From Bolinopsis microptera (lineage: Eukaryota; Ctenophora; Tentaculata; Lobata; Bolinopsidae), in contig NC_087077.1 of the NCBI RefSeq assembly GCF_026151205.1, positions 10,967,983-11,027,982 on the forward strand: a stretch of 60,000 nt of DNA, written 5' to 3'. Position 1 is the stretch's first letter. Every line of letters starts with the position of its first letter. Below the pieces are notes generated by a model. The model was not told the origin of the DNA and ran no database searches. It saw only the letters and a program-made list of their open reading frames with translations. Of this stretch, positions 12,005 to 22,538 are shown one piece after another. A program made the translations under genes and the position numbers.

Positions 12005-12656
12005 TCACCACTCACCAGGTCTCTTCGACCTGGTCATGGTCATGGTGTTTGAGAGTTCTTTATCCGCTATATCCAAATCCAGTAGTGCTTTGAGGTAATC
12101 AGGTGCAGTACCGTGAACTGATTTGTGGGTTAATAGACAAACTTTAAAGAATATTCGTTGGTCTATAGGGAGTATGTGGGCCTTCTTATAGAAGGGAACC
12201 AAGTCCGTGGTTCTGTCTTCTATGTTATAGATGAAACGAACTGCCCCATTAAGGGTGGATCTAAGTTTGTTTAGTCTGGTCTTGGGTAGATTCATGTATA
12301 GAGAATTACAGTAATCTAACTTAGATATAACCAGTTGTTTCACCAACATCAATTTAATGCCTTCATCCAGGTAACGACCAATAGTTCTTAGGTTCATCAT
12401 TGTCCAGCTACATTTCCTTTTGACATTATTGATCTGTCTTTCCATATTTAAAGTTTCATCAAATTTGACACCCAGACTCTTCCAGCTGTCTCCTTTGCAC
12501 TCCCAAGAGTGATCCCTGGGGAACTCCAAACAAAAGCTCCAAGAAAGAAGAAAGAGTATCATCAATCTTGACACAGAAATGTCTTTTCTCAAGGTAGGAC
12601 TTTATCCATTGCAGCGCACTTCCAGTAATTCCATAGTCTTTCATAAGCTTTTCCAA
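12005..12656 (-). pseudogene. LINE reverse transcriptase, C-terminal half, broken
   Basis: Two overlapping frames, 12459-12656 (RT block with FGVPQGSLLG) and 12005-12592 (thumb and C-terminal segment), were one ORF in the parent element. The frame change and missing metal-binding Asp-Asp box lie at the junction near 12470-12560. The protein would have copied element RNA into DNA at a nicked target; this copy cannot. Confidence 0.7.
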
Positions 12657-12728
12657 TAAGACTGTGTGGTCAATGGTATCAAATGCTGCACTTAAGTCAA
12701 GAAGTACAACTATGACAACATTCCCAGC

Positions 12729-13544
12729 TTAAATTTCTTTGTTAAGATCATCACACATTCTTACAAGTAATGTTTCACAGCTGTGATTAGGGCGGTATCC
12801 AGATTGGACTTCTGAGTAAAGGCTATGATTCGTAAGATGGACATTGAGCTGGTTTAGTACAATTCTCTCTAGGATCTTAGAGAAGGCAGAGAGGTTAGAG
12901 ACTGGTCGATAGTTACTGAGAATATCAACATCAGCATTTTCCTTTTTCAAAGTCGGCTTAATGACAGCTTTCTTCATATCCGAGGGAAAGACTCCAGTCT
13001 TCAAGGATGAGTTCAATACGTGGAGTAAAAAAGGCGTTAGTTCATCAACACAGTTTTTTAAGAGAAATGCTGGGATCGGATCCAAGCAGCAGAACTTGTT
13101 GGACATCTTTGATACCAGGTCTTTGAGTTCATCAGCTGTTATCTCAGAGAAATTATCAAAGATGCAGTCTTTATCAAGAACATGATCTTTGTCTTTGTCT
13201 TTGTCTTTGTCTTTGTCTTTGTCTCTGTCTTTGTCTTTGTCTATATCTTTGTCTTTGTCTTTGTCTTTGTCTTTGTCTTTGTCTTTGTCTTTGTCTATAT
13301 CTTTGTCTTTGTCTTTGTCTTTGTCTTTGTCTTTGTCTTTGTCTATATCTTTGTCTTTGTCTTTGTCTTTGTCTTTGTCTTTGTCTTTGTCAGAATCTTT
13401 TCCTTCCTTCTCAATGGCTTGTCTGATGGTCGCAACCTTTTCAGCGAAGAAATCTTTGAAATCTTCTGACAGTTTTACAGGATCCTTGTAATTTGGAAGG
13501 TTTTGGGTGTCATTTCCTAAAAGCCTGTTGACTTTTCTGTACAA
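12729..13544 (-). pseudogene. LINE reverse transcriptase, N-terminal half with (Asp-Lys)n expansion
   Basis: 271-residue frame starting MYRKVNRLLGND. Residues ~50-125 are an almost pure Asp-Lys repeat replacing the usual spacer. The RT fingers region follows (LDPIPAFLLKNC, then LSNYRPVSNLSAFSKILE, then SGYRPNHSC). The downstream part of the RT is in another frame. The repeat keeps the frame open because its unit is six nucleotides. Confidence 0.7.
13183..13391. repeat. (CTTTGT)n hexanucleotide array with CTATAT interruptions
   Basis: About 34 hexamers. The variant unit CTATAT recurs at about 13239, 13293 and 13341, that is every 48-54 bp, which indicates higher-order duplication of blocks of eight or nine hexamers. 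All frames stay open: Asp-Lys on the minus strand, Phe-Val or Ser-Leu on the plus. Confidence 0.9.
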
Positions 13545-13792
13545 CGCTTTAGTATCCCCCGAAGAGGACCTAAGAGAGGTTTTGTGGTGAGCACATCTTT
13601 TGACAAACTCTATTCAATCATAGAGAGATTCCAGACTGACTGTGCCAGATCGCAGAATCAAAGCGAATTTAATAAGCTTTTCATTTTCATCGTTTAGCAA
13701 GTGAGATATTATCTGTGTAGACTGATGTGGTTTTGGGTGTGCATCTTACCCGGCGTCAGTGCAAATAGTTTCATCATTCATGCTGGTATACT

Positions 13793-13939
13793 ACCTGGGG
13801 CGCCATCCTCTCTGATTCTAGAGTGGGGAGAGAAGCGAGCCATAGACCAGCAAGCTGGGTAAGCTGGTATATGACTCACTCCTCTCTGGAAAAGAAAAGC
13901 GAAACGAATGCGTGCAGAGGGCATGGCGCGCCAGGTGAA
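13793..13939. mobile_element. short inverted-repeat element (MITE-like)
   Basis: The left end CCTGGGGCGCCATCCTCTCTG and the right end, reversed and complemented (CCTGGCGCGCCATGCCCTCTG), are imperfect ~21-bp inverted repeats around ~105 bp of non-coding DNA. Target duplication not determined. Confidence 0.45.
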
Positions 13940-14619
13940 GCAAGAATAAGAAATATTAAACTGAGTTGATATTTTTATGATGCAACCATCACTTTATGGT
14001 GCTGTGTATATATATTAGATCGTCAAACATGAACTATGAATTAGTGCTATAAACAGCGTGTTTTCTTTTATTAAATTGATGGATTAAATGAAAGAGCATG
14101 AAAAGATTGAAGTAATTTAAAGTTCTTAAATTCGATCAATTGATACAAAATTACATATTAGTATTACTAATACTATAATAATACTATACTAAAAAATGCT
14201 ATTTTAAATTGATCTGAACTACATGCAAGCCATATTATTTCTGATTTAAACTGCGTTTTTCATTTACGAACATTATTCTCTATTTATTTATGAACATTGA
14301 ATAAATAGCCTGGGTCCCCAGGTCACAGGTAAGACCGGTGCGGCTAAATTAACTGTCAATTCAATTGTGGCCGTACAAATTTAGGCTGATCATCAAGTAA
14401 CTACAAAACATAATTGCAGTACTTACTGAGTACAATTGTTTAAAATATTCTGCAAACTTTGAGTATCGTGAAAATCCCCTTAGACTTTCCAATAAATTGT
14501 TTTGCAAGTTCTATAACTCTTTTTGTCAGCAGTCTCTGGATGCCTAGTTTATATAAGTCTCTAAATAGTCTCTATGTTAGTTTCAAGTTCCTAATCAGTT
14601 TCTTTAACCATTAACTCTG
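13940..14619. other. 3' flank of the 367-codon gene unit
   Basis: AT-rich. From about 14270 it matches the segments before the other gene copies (22190-22538 and parts of 35330-35966), including the phrases AATAGCCTGGG(G)TCCCCAGG and GTGGCCGTACAAA. So the repeated unit is larger than the ORF. Confidence 0.55.
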
Positions 14620-15723
14620 CTAGTACATAATACTAGCGGTAATAAAGTCAGCAAAATTGACTTTATATTTTGTGTCTAAACGCTTGACTTCCTCATAAAT
14701 ATCAGCATAAAATGGGTTTTTCTTGATGTACTTTATTTTGTTCGACCAGATAGGTGGGCTGCTCGGTTTGGTCATCTGCCATCGGAACATCAGAGATCTG
14801 AACAATGAGACTCTTGAAGGCTCGTCGTGGAACTCTCCCACTCCAAACTTCAAACCCCAGGTCTGTGCGTAGCTACTAGCATGGTCAACAGCATGTACGA
14901 TGATGTGATAGAACAGTGGATCAAGCAGCTCATTTGGGAGACCTGTATGGGAGAGAGACTTCTCTACTGCCATCCTGCACTCTGTGAGATATCTTACAAA
15001 GGACAGACTTCCCTCAACAATCCCTTGTGAGAGGTCCTTGAAGGTGCATGATGGCTTCAGAGTTTCCGCAATCAAGCTTTCTCTGGTGATTTCGACTGAG
15101 TACACTCGAGTTATAAACCTGTGAATCCACGGTTTTTCCGTTCGCGTCCTCATATCGGTAACGGGACTTGTTGGACTTCTTGTGAGTGCGTTGTGAAGAG
15201 GAAGCGACGTCTTGGTTGATGGTAGTAAGGCTGAAATATTGTTATCAACAATGTACTTGGTCAGACTGTTCGAATAAAGGTGAAATTTAGGATGTGCACT
15301 CGCCGTGTGGTAGAAGAAGATGGCTTCCATCATCAGACATCTGTTTGTTATCTTCTCCCCATTCAAATAGAATGCCTCTATTGTAGCTCTTCCTCTGGCA
15401 TCCTTCTTGAACACAATCTTTATACTCTTCACAGTTGCCGACGAAAAACAGGACCTCAGCTTGCAGTCTTTGACTTCAAACGTACTCCCTTCAGCTCCAG
15501 AATTCACTAACAACGCCATTGTTGTGTTTTCCAGGTAGTCGACTATATCGTCATCGGTTGGCTCTTTGAGAATGAAGAGGTAGATGATGAAGTTGTAGAT
15601 CAATCCAACCACAAGTTTAGCTATCATCCATGGTGTTTGGAAAATTGTGTGTTCCCAGAATATCCACTTGTATTTCTCCTCGAAGCCACAGTTGACAATG
15701 GACCTTTTGATTAGCTGGCCCAT
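14620..15723 (-). CDS. repeated unknown protein, copy A (intact, 367 aa)
   Basis: Intact ATG-to-stop frame starting MGQLIKRSIVNCGFEEK and ending ADFITASIMY. Residues ~31-52 form a strongly hydrophobic segment (AKLVVGLIYNFIIYLF) that could anchor it in a membrane; the rest looks globular and mixed alpha/beta with no motif I recognise. No introns interrupt the frame. A polypyrimidine stretch plus TATTCTTAG about 17 nt before the ATG (minus strand; AG at 15742-15741) is kept in the other copies and may be a splice acceptor for a 5' leader exon. Copy B is almost identical over most of its length. It may be a multicopy host gene or the cargo of a larger repeat or virus-derived element; the sequence does not settle this. 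Confidence 0.65.
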   Translation of the reverse strand: MGQLIKRSIVNCGFEEKYKWIFWEHTIFQTPWMIAKLVVGLIYNFIIYLFILKEPTDDDIVDYLENTTMALLVNSGAEGSTFEVKDCKLRSCFSSATVKSIKIVFKKDARGRATIEAFYLNGEKITNRCLMMEAIFFYHTASAHPKFHLYSNSLTKYIVDNNISALLPSTKTSLPLHNALTRSPTSPVTDMRTRTEKPWIHRFITRVYSVEITRESLIAETLKPSCTFKDLSQGIVEGSLSFVRYLTECRMAVEKSLSHTGLPNELLDPLFYHIIVHAVDHASSYAQTWGLKFGVGEFHDEPSRVSLFRSLMFRWQMTKPSSPPIWSNKIKYIKKNPFYADIYEEVKRLDTKYKVNFADFITASIMY

Positions 15724-16269
15724 TGATTACTTTTGCAGGTCTAAGAATATGATAAAAAGTTTAAAGCATAAAGACAATATTTTCACGAAAATAAACAGTG
15801 ATAGAACTTAGAAGTGATCAGTGAATTGGCTTTTTAAAATACCAGATACTTTAATTCGGTAATCTGTTGGTTTAAGGCACAGATAACAAACAAGGGTTAT
15901 ATAAGCAATAAGGCATGGGCACTTAGGGAAATTCGAGGCACGGTTAAGGGGGGGGGCCAATGGATATTTTTTGTGAAACTTGATTTCGAGATAGCAGTTG
16001 ACCAACAAACTACGACCAGTGACCGAACTTTTAAGGGGGTCCCGGACCCCAACCGCCAAACAGTGCGCGCAGGGCAGCCACGCCCATATTTGGTCCAAAT
16101 TAGGCCCAATTTAGCAAAATACCCTGAACATGCCCAAAACCCAGGTTTATGGTGCTCTTCTTGTAGCTAGTGATCTCCTGAACTCGTATATGAAATTTCA
16201 TCAAGATTGGACAAAAAATGACTGAGTTATGAGCCAAAAACCATATGCCCATATTTGGGCATACGCACC
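15724..16269. repeat. dispersed repeat flanking gene copy A
   Basis: 15945-16330 is near-identical in direct orientation to about 20770-21140, sharing GTGAAACTTGATTTCGAGAT, CCCGGACCCCAACCGCC and GCAGCCACGCCCATATTT. Both begin next to a poly-G run. The open frames inside it exist in both copies but are not protein-like. Confidence 0.7.
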
Positions 16270-16980
16270 AAATTTGCTAGATTTCGTCCCATAAATTGGT
16301 CAAATATCAATATTTTTGAATGAGACTTACTTTTCATGAAAGGTAAGCCTAAACTACATATTCTCTGTAAGTTATAGCTTTATATCTGTTTAAATGTGGA
16401 TACTAAGGCGGAAAAACCACAAAAAATGAACTAAATTGCCTGTATCTTGGTTCGCGATATTCGCGGAATTGATCTCATTAAAATTGTAACAACTCAATTA
16501 GTTTTCAAATTTTTTGCATGAAATTTTCGGAATCGACTTGAAATTGTATTTCGACCTTATTTTGAGAACAGATTTTTGATTTAGGCCTCCAAAAAAATTT
16601 GGCGGCCAAATTCCAAAATTATCTCACAAAAATTCAGAATTTGGCCGCCAAATTTTTTTGGAGGTCTAAATCAAAAATCTGTTCTCAAAATAAGTTTGAA
16701 ATACGATTTCGAGTCGATTCCGACAATTTCATGCAAAAATTTTGAAAACTGATTGAGTTGTTACAATTTTAATGAGATCAATTCCGCGAATATCGCGAAC
16801 CAAGATACTGGCAATTTAGTTCATTTTTTGTGGTTTTTCCGCCTTAGTATCCACATTTAAACAGATATAAAGCTATAACTTACAGAGAATATGTAGTCTA
16901 GGCTTACCTTTCATAAAAAGTAAATCTCATTCAAAAATATTGATATTTGACCAATTTATGGGACGAAATCTAGCAAATTT
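16270..16980. repeat. 711-bp fold-back palindrome, arms about 344 bp
   Basis: Left arm 16270-16613 and right arm 16637-16980 are inverted copies with few differences, around a ~23-nt spacer. Paired landmarks: AAATTTGCTAGATTTCGTCC with its complement at 16971, AAGGCGGAAAAACCAC with GTGGTTTTTCCGCCTT, and GGCGGCCAAATTC with GAATTTGGCCGCC at the centre. No coding capacity. A partial copy of the centre is at about 18200-18380, and a deleted version lies in 20787-21275. Confidence 0.85.
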
Positions 16981-17260
16981 TTTATCTGCAAAAACAAAAA
17001 ATGTGATTTTTTATCTGCAAAGCCAAAAAATCACATTTTCTCCCATAACTTCAAAGGGAAGCATTTTAGGGTGTTTTGTTGTTCATAACTCATATATAAA
17101 TATGCTAGTTGCGGTTATTTTGCGCCCTTCGAAAAGTCGCTAGCACATTCCTATCAAAATTTTAGAAAAATCAGTAAATATGAAAAACGAAAAATGTGCC
17201 TAAATTTGTTGTTTGGCTTTGAAGTCCAATAGATCTGAAGATAAATGAGTAAAAACATTT

Positions 17261-17712
17261 TTGAGGGCATCAAAAACTGCGCCATAATTCAGAGAACAAG
17301 TTCATGTCAACTATCAAATCAATCCGATCTTCCCTGACTGACTTTTTGGTTAAAATAAGTCTAAAAAGGACAATTTCAACTTTTTTTAACTTTACAAATT
17401 TATAACACACCAGCCTTTTTAGATCCGATATCAAGGTTTTACACACACCTTAAAATAGATGTGGATAGACGGCGAGCAAAATTTCAACCCGATACCGCAA
17501 GAAATGATTAACTTATAGCCTCTCCACGAAACAAATTGTGTTTCTCCAAAAATTCCACTCTAACCAGGAAATGCTCGATTACAAAAATGGGTATTCTTAA
17601 AATAATTTTTGTTGATGTGGAAACGGTGCGCTAGATGGTCACTGAACTGCCTATGAGGTCATTTGGGTTGGACGGCACAAACCACTGTTTTGGTGTATGC
17701 CCCCTTAACACG
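17261..17712. repeat. inverted duplicate of 24147-24590
   Basis: This ~450 bp matches the reverse complement of 24147-24590 (shared landmarks GAAACGGTGCGCTAGATGGT, CTCTCCACGAAACAAATTG and TGGTGTATGCCCCCTTAA). The block between 17.7 and 24.1 kb, which contains gene copy B, is therefore bracketed by inverted repeats. Confidence 0.75.
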
Positions 17713-17921
17713 GATAAAACACGAATAACACAAATTACAGTCTACACGGATTCCAAACAATTTTCAATCACAATGTGCATCTTACTGGGCCGCACTCAGC
17801 CTGTCATTCCGCCGAATCTCTATTATGAACATATTAATAGCCTGAGGTCCCCAGGTAATGTCCCCAGGTAATGTACATCTAATTACATTCACAGCAGCTC
17901 ACTCGGATTATGGTCACATAC

Positions 17922-18708
17922 AGAGCTGATCGACCGGGATACCGGCTCAGCCGGGATACCCGCCGGTATTTTTGGTTTTAGCCGGGATTTTTCAAAAATA
18001 AATTCAGTTTTTTAAACGTAAATTTGAGTCCAAAATTCGCAAATCTGTAAACATTTTCCTAAAACATTTTGATTTAACCATTTTGATGAAACCATTGAAC
18101 AATGGAGACTGAAGTCAATCTAGATTTAAAATAATCATGGGTTTCATGACGTCGATTTTAGATTTTCGTTTACGATCCGAGTAATGGACCTATTTCTGAG
18201 AACCAATTTTTGATTTAGGCCTCCAAAAAAATTTGGCGGCCAAATTCCAAAATTTTCTCACAAAAATTCAGATTTTGGCCGCCAAATTTGTTTAAAGGCC
18301 TAAAAAATCTGTTTTCAAAATAAGGTCGAAATACGATTTCGAGTCGATTCCGAAAATTTCATGCAACAATTTTGAAAACTGATATATCGCTGACTATCGC
18401 TCAATAGTCCTCATTTTAGGATCGTACCGCTCTAAAGTCCTCATGTTGTGAGATCTATAAGAGTCCTCTAGAGTCCTACCCTGGCGATTTGACACCGCTC
18501 TACAGTCCTACTTCCGACCTTCACCGACCTACAGTCCTACGCTCAACAGTCCTCCGCTCAATAGTCCTACAGCCGATCCCGGTACCGGCCGGGTTTTCAT
18601 TTTCATCCCGGTATACGGGTATACCGGTACCGGTCCCGGCTGGGATGAAGGTAATCCTGGCCCGGTACCGGCCGGGCCCGGGACAAAATTTCGATCCCGG
18701 TCGACCAC
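17922..18708. mobile_element. non-autonomous DNA transposon with 11-bp target duplication
   Basis: TGGTCACATAC occurs at 17911-17921 and again at 18709-18719, directly flanking this segment. The element's ends carry inverted GATCGACCGGGAT-type sequence (left near 17928; right, ATCCCGGTCGACC, near 18694). The interior holds GC-rich CCGGTACCGG/CCGGGATACCGG motifs, several ACAGTCCTAC units, and a captured fold-back centre (18200-18380). Nothing codes for a transposase. An 11-bp duplication is in the range seen for Mutator-like elements; the assignment is inference. Confidence 0.6.
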
Positions 18709-18879
18709 TGGTCACATACTCATTAAAAATTTGTAACAAAGGGGCTAGGAATATATATTTATAAATGACCAAGTTCGCATAGATACATATCCAATCAAGA
18801 ATTCAGGAGGCAAGGGTGGGTCGCGGTCTGCTCTGTCTAATCCCGTATCAACCAATCAATTTGCTGTTTTTTCCATCCG

Positions 18880-20700
18880 CAGGCTACTGGCTAGGTGTGA
18901 GGCATTTGATACTTTGCCAGAGACGAAACATACCGACAAAACTTTTTATGCAGCTCAGCTGATAAGTTTCCTCGGGGCTCCGCGGAACCAAAAAAATTTA
19001 AACCCTTTCGGATTTCACAATTTCAATATTTTCAGGGTAGTACTCTTCTGCCAGGTATAATAGTATTTGCAACTGAGTCCAACGCGACGGCACAAATCTA
19101 TCTTCCTGGATCTAGCTTTAAGTCTAGGCTCTACTTGTACATTCCCTCTTCTCGCAATTCGTCCTAATTACCTACTCCTTTTTGAATTCTGAAATGATTT
19201 CTAGAATTATAATAAAAGTAGATTTTCATGTTTTGTTTAGTTTTTTATCTAAAACTTGAAATTCATAAAACACGTGTCGCGGTGTCGTAGTATTAGCTGC
19301 AATCCGAATTTAGATTGCGCACAAAAACAGTCACCTACTCCTAAAGAAACAAATCACAAATAAAACCAGCAGATTTAAAAAAGGTTTTAACAAACAACTT
19401 ATTATTAATAAATAATGTTCCGATCCGGAATTTACATATTTTATACACATATTCCAACCCCTTTTCTCATTATGTTGGCAGCCAACATAATGAGAAAAGG
19501 GGTTGGAATATGTGTATAAAATGTGTAAATTCCGGATCGGAACATTATTTATTAATAATAAGTTGTTTGTTAAAACCTTTTTTAAATCTGTTGGCTCACA
19601 CAATACGTGAGTCGTGAACGACCCTTACTATACCTCTATACTACTATATTAACTTAAATGTATCTAACCTTAAACCTACAACAGTAAAACCCCTACCTTA
19701 CAAGACTTTTTTGTGGCGGACCAATTTGCGACGACCGAAATTTTGGCGGTCCGAAAATATGGCGAAATTGAACAAAAACCGTCACATTTCGGACGTCACA
19801 GAAAATAAGGGTATTTTTCATCATTTTTGTGACAGTAAGCAGTAAGGAAATTTCTGAAATTCGGTAAAATCATGTTCAAACTTAGTCTGTATTAAGACTG
19901 TAAGACTTTCATGTTAGCACATACATGTATTTTAATGCAAATTTAAACTGTATTGCTGGACATTCAATTCGTCATTGGTGTGGTGATAATTTGTCCCAAG
20001 ATGCCAGAATTTATTTATTTATTTTACTTGATATTACTTTTAAGAAACAAAATAAAGCAGTGAAGGCACAGTCATTGAAATAAGCTAAAAGATAATGCGA
20101 CGGATTCTATTACGACGACCGAAATTTTGGCGGTCCGAAATTATGGCGAAATTTTCGGAAAACCGCCACATTTCGTACGTTATAAATATGTCTTGTATTA
20201 TACACATATTCCAACTATAAAACCCCTTTTCTCATTATGTTGGCTCACACAATATGTGAACGACCCTTACTATACTCCTATTAACTTAAATGTATCTAAC
20301 CTTAAACCTACAGCAGTAAAACCCCTATTTAGTTTTATCGAGAAACTTGGAAAAATAAATTTGGGATGAAATCTGGATAGAATTCCCGATAGATCGGAGT
20401 TTCTGGTTATATTAATTGGGACACGGAAATTAGGTTGATATCTATAATTATTCATAATCTTAATCAATTGAATTGACTGTTGTAAACAATCAATTAATAA
20501 AAATCATTTGATTTTATCTATTCAAGATTCAAACTAATCTGATCTACTTAAAGTAATTAAAATTATAATGAATACTAATTCGATCGACAAATATAAATAG
20601 CCATTAGCCAATCAAAAAAATATAGATGCATCGATTTTCTATCAGGTTTTAAACAAAGTACATATTACACATACTATAAGTTTAACATACTAATTTTAAC
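18880..20700. repeat. segmental duplicate of about 33606-34700
   Basis: Starts at GAGGCATTTGATACTTTGCC and shares with 33.6-34.7 kb the phrases CGGATTTCACAATTTCAATA, AGTCCAACGCGACGGCAC and GTTCCGATCCGGAATTTAC, in direct orientation. This copy is longer because it gained the palindromic duplication at 19366-19594 and a ~380-bp segment at 19700-20190 that starts and ends in related sequence (GACGACCGAAATTTTGGCGG at about 19727 and 20112). Confidence 0.7.
19366..19594. repeat. near-perfect 229-bp palindrome with 1-nt loop
   Basis: Arms 19366-19479 and 19481-19594 are inverted copies centred on ATGTTGGC-A-GCCAACAT, with only one or two mismatches seen. The paralogous site at about 34098-34206 carries only the left arm and runs straight on into CTCACACAAT, so the right arm arose here as an inverted duplication. 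An open frame across it exists only because of the symmetry. Confidence 0.9.
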
Positions 20701-20786
20701 TAATCTAACCTAAAATTAGTAATTTAAATTATCAATTTAATCGATTATTGAGTACCAATACTCGATTGGTGGGGGGGGGGGCCAAT
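20701..20786. other. AT-rich spacer with poly-G
   Basis: Ends in a run of 11 G followed by CCAATGGG, as at the start of the related element near 15950. Confidence 0.4.
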
Positions 20787-21275
20787 GGGTATTTTTTTGT
20801 GAAACTTGATTTCGAGATAGCAGTTGACCAACAAACTAGGACCAGTGACCGAACTTTTGAGGGGGTCCCGGACCCCAACCGCCAAACGGTGCCCGCGTGG
20901 CAGCCACGCCCATATTTTGTCCAAATTAGGCCGAATTTATCCAAATACCCTGAACATGCCCCATACCCATATTTGATGTGCTCTACTTGTAGCTAGTGGT
21001 CCCTTGAACTCGTATATGAAATTTCATCAAGATTGGACAAAAAATGACTGAGTTATGAGCAAAAAACCATATACCCATATTTGGTCATACGCACCAAATT
21101 TGGTAGATTTCGTCCCATAAATTGGGCAAATATCAATATTTTTGAATAAAACTTAAAAATAAAAGTATCCACATTTAAACAGATATAACGCTATAACTTA
21201 CAGAGAATACATAGTTTAGGCTTACCTTTCATATAAAGTAAGTTTTATTCAAAAATGTTTCACAAAAAAATACCC
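20787..21275. mobile_element. fold-back type element, internally deleted
   Basis: Terminal inverted repeat GGGTATTTTTTTGTGAAAC at 20787-20805 and its complement at 21257-21275. Its left part is the dispersed repeat also seen at 15958-16330. Its right part matches the outer right arm of the 16270-16980 palindrome, with the middle ~500 bp missing. No coding capacity. Confidence 0.6.
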
Positions 21276-22538
21276 TAATCTAGGTTAGATTAGGTTAAAC
21301 TAATCTAACCTAACATTACTAATTTAAACTATGTAACTAACTAATTAATCCAATCGATTTTTGCACAATCAATAAATAAATAAAAATCAATATATTTTTT
21401 ATCAGGTTTAAAAAAGAGTACATATTACACATGCTATATAACATACTAATTTAAACTAATCTAACATAAAACTACTAATTTAAACTGCTGATTGAATTGA
21501 TTATTGTACAACCAATAGAAAGCGCAGTCAGCAGGGCCCTTCGTTACGCCACTCTCTCTTTCTGTTTTGGTCAGGGGTTAAGTTTTTGGCCTCCTACATT
21601 ATGAGGGAGGCCTTATCGCCGTGCCCACAAAATGCAACTCCTGCTATAGCAGTAGCTGCACGCCAGAACTCCCAAAGTATATGCGAAATCATAAAATAAT
21701 AAATATCAATGCAACAGACCCCTAGAGTCTTGAAGCTGTCGCTACCTGGCTCAGAGCAAACCCACTTCCGTTTTATTACTTCTGCTGGCAAACAAGGGAC
21801 TTCCGAGAAAGGTCAAAGCTTGGGAAGTATGTCTCTGTGCGAAGATGGGCCTAGATTGAGTTCCTAGTGTGGGATTAGCGAAAGTTCCTGTTGAACAATC
21901 TAAGGAGGTTACCCAAAAAGATTGTCCCTATCCAGTCTTGTCGACTGTTCCACAAATTTGAAGATATGGTTGAGTTTACTGTTGTTACGATCCTCCGTAG
22001 GGGTTTACCAATTTCCTCATTATGAGCGTCATGATCTGGATGCACTTGCAGAGGAGGTGCTGGGATGTTTCTGCTTCTCCTGAAGTGTTCACAATCTTGC
22101 GTCTCGAAGTTGATCGTAACCATTATTATATTTCACTTCCCGACCGGAGTTACTGGGCAGCGCTCGGCCTGTCGTTCCGCCGAATCTCTATTCGTTTATG
22201 AACATTATATAAATAGCCTGGGGTCCCCAGGTAAGACCGGAGCGACTAAATTTATTTGTCAATTTAATTGTGGCCGTACAAATATAGGCTGATCATCAAG
22301 TAACTACAAAACATAATTGCAGTACAATTGTTTAAAATATTAACTGCAAACTTTGAGTATCGTGTAAATCCCCTTAACACTTAAGGCTTTCTAATAAATT
22401 GTTTTGCAAGTTCTACCACTCTTTTTGCCAGAAGTCTCTGGATGTCCACCTTTTAAAACTTTCCAAATAGTCTCTTGTCAGTCTCTTGAGTCTAGACTCT
22501 AGTTAGACTATAGTTCCTAATTTGTCTATTTTACTTTG
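21276..22538. other. AT-rich repeat DNA and 3' flank of gene copy B
   Basis: 21276-21530 contains satellite-like phrases (CTAATCTAACCTAAC, TATCAGGTTT) shared with 34.5-35.1 kb, and a 12-bp stem AGGTTAGATTAG/CTAATCTAACCT at 21282-21311. 21530-22190 has no recognised gene. 22190-22538 repeats the flank seen before gene copy A. Confidence 0.5.

Larger units (their letters stand above)
11476..13640 (-). mobile_element. decayed CR1/jockey-type LINE, minus strand
   Basis: Reading the minus strand from about 13640 to 11476: an endonuclease-to-RT linker typical of this group (YRKVNRLLGNDTQNLP), RT blocks with SNYRPVSNLS and the SGYRPNHSCET phrase, then FGVPQGSLLG, then the C-terminal RT/thumb part (KLDYCNSLYMNLP and a final KSVHGTAPDYL). 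Frames are broken between blocks. The element ends at 11476-11503 in five AAATG units, a LINE-style short tandem 3' tail. The 5' end is truncated. GVPQGS is joined almost directly to thumb-region sequence, so the (Y/F)xDD catalytic box is missing and the copy cannot encode an active RT. Confidence 0.8.

Noticed and set aside
13182-13491. Plus-strand Phe-Val and Ser-Leu repeat proteins
   Set aside because: Hexanucleotide repeat shadows of the LINE frame.
18489-18772. Open frames on both strands in the CCGGTACC-rich region
   Set aside because: Arise from palindromic GC-rich repeat; no protein-like features.
19331-19603. 90-codon minus-strand frame
   Set aside because: Spans the 229-bp palindrome and exists only through its symmetry.
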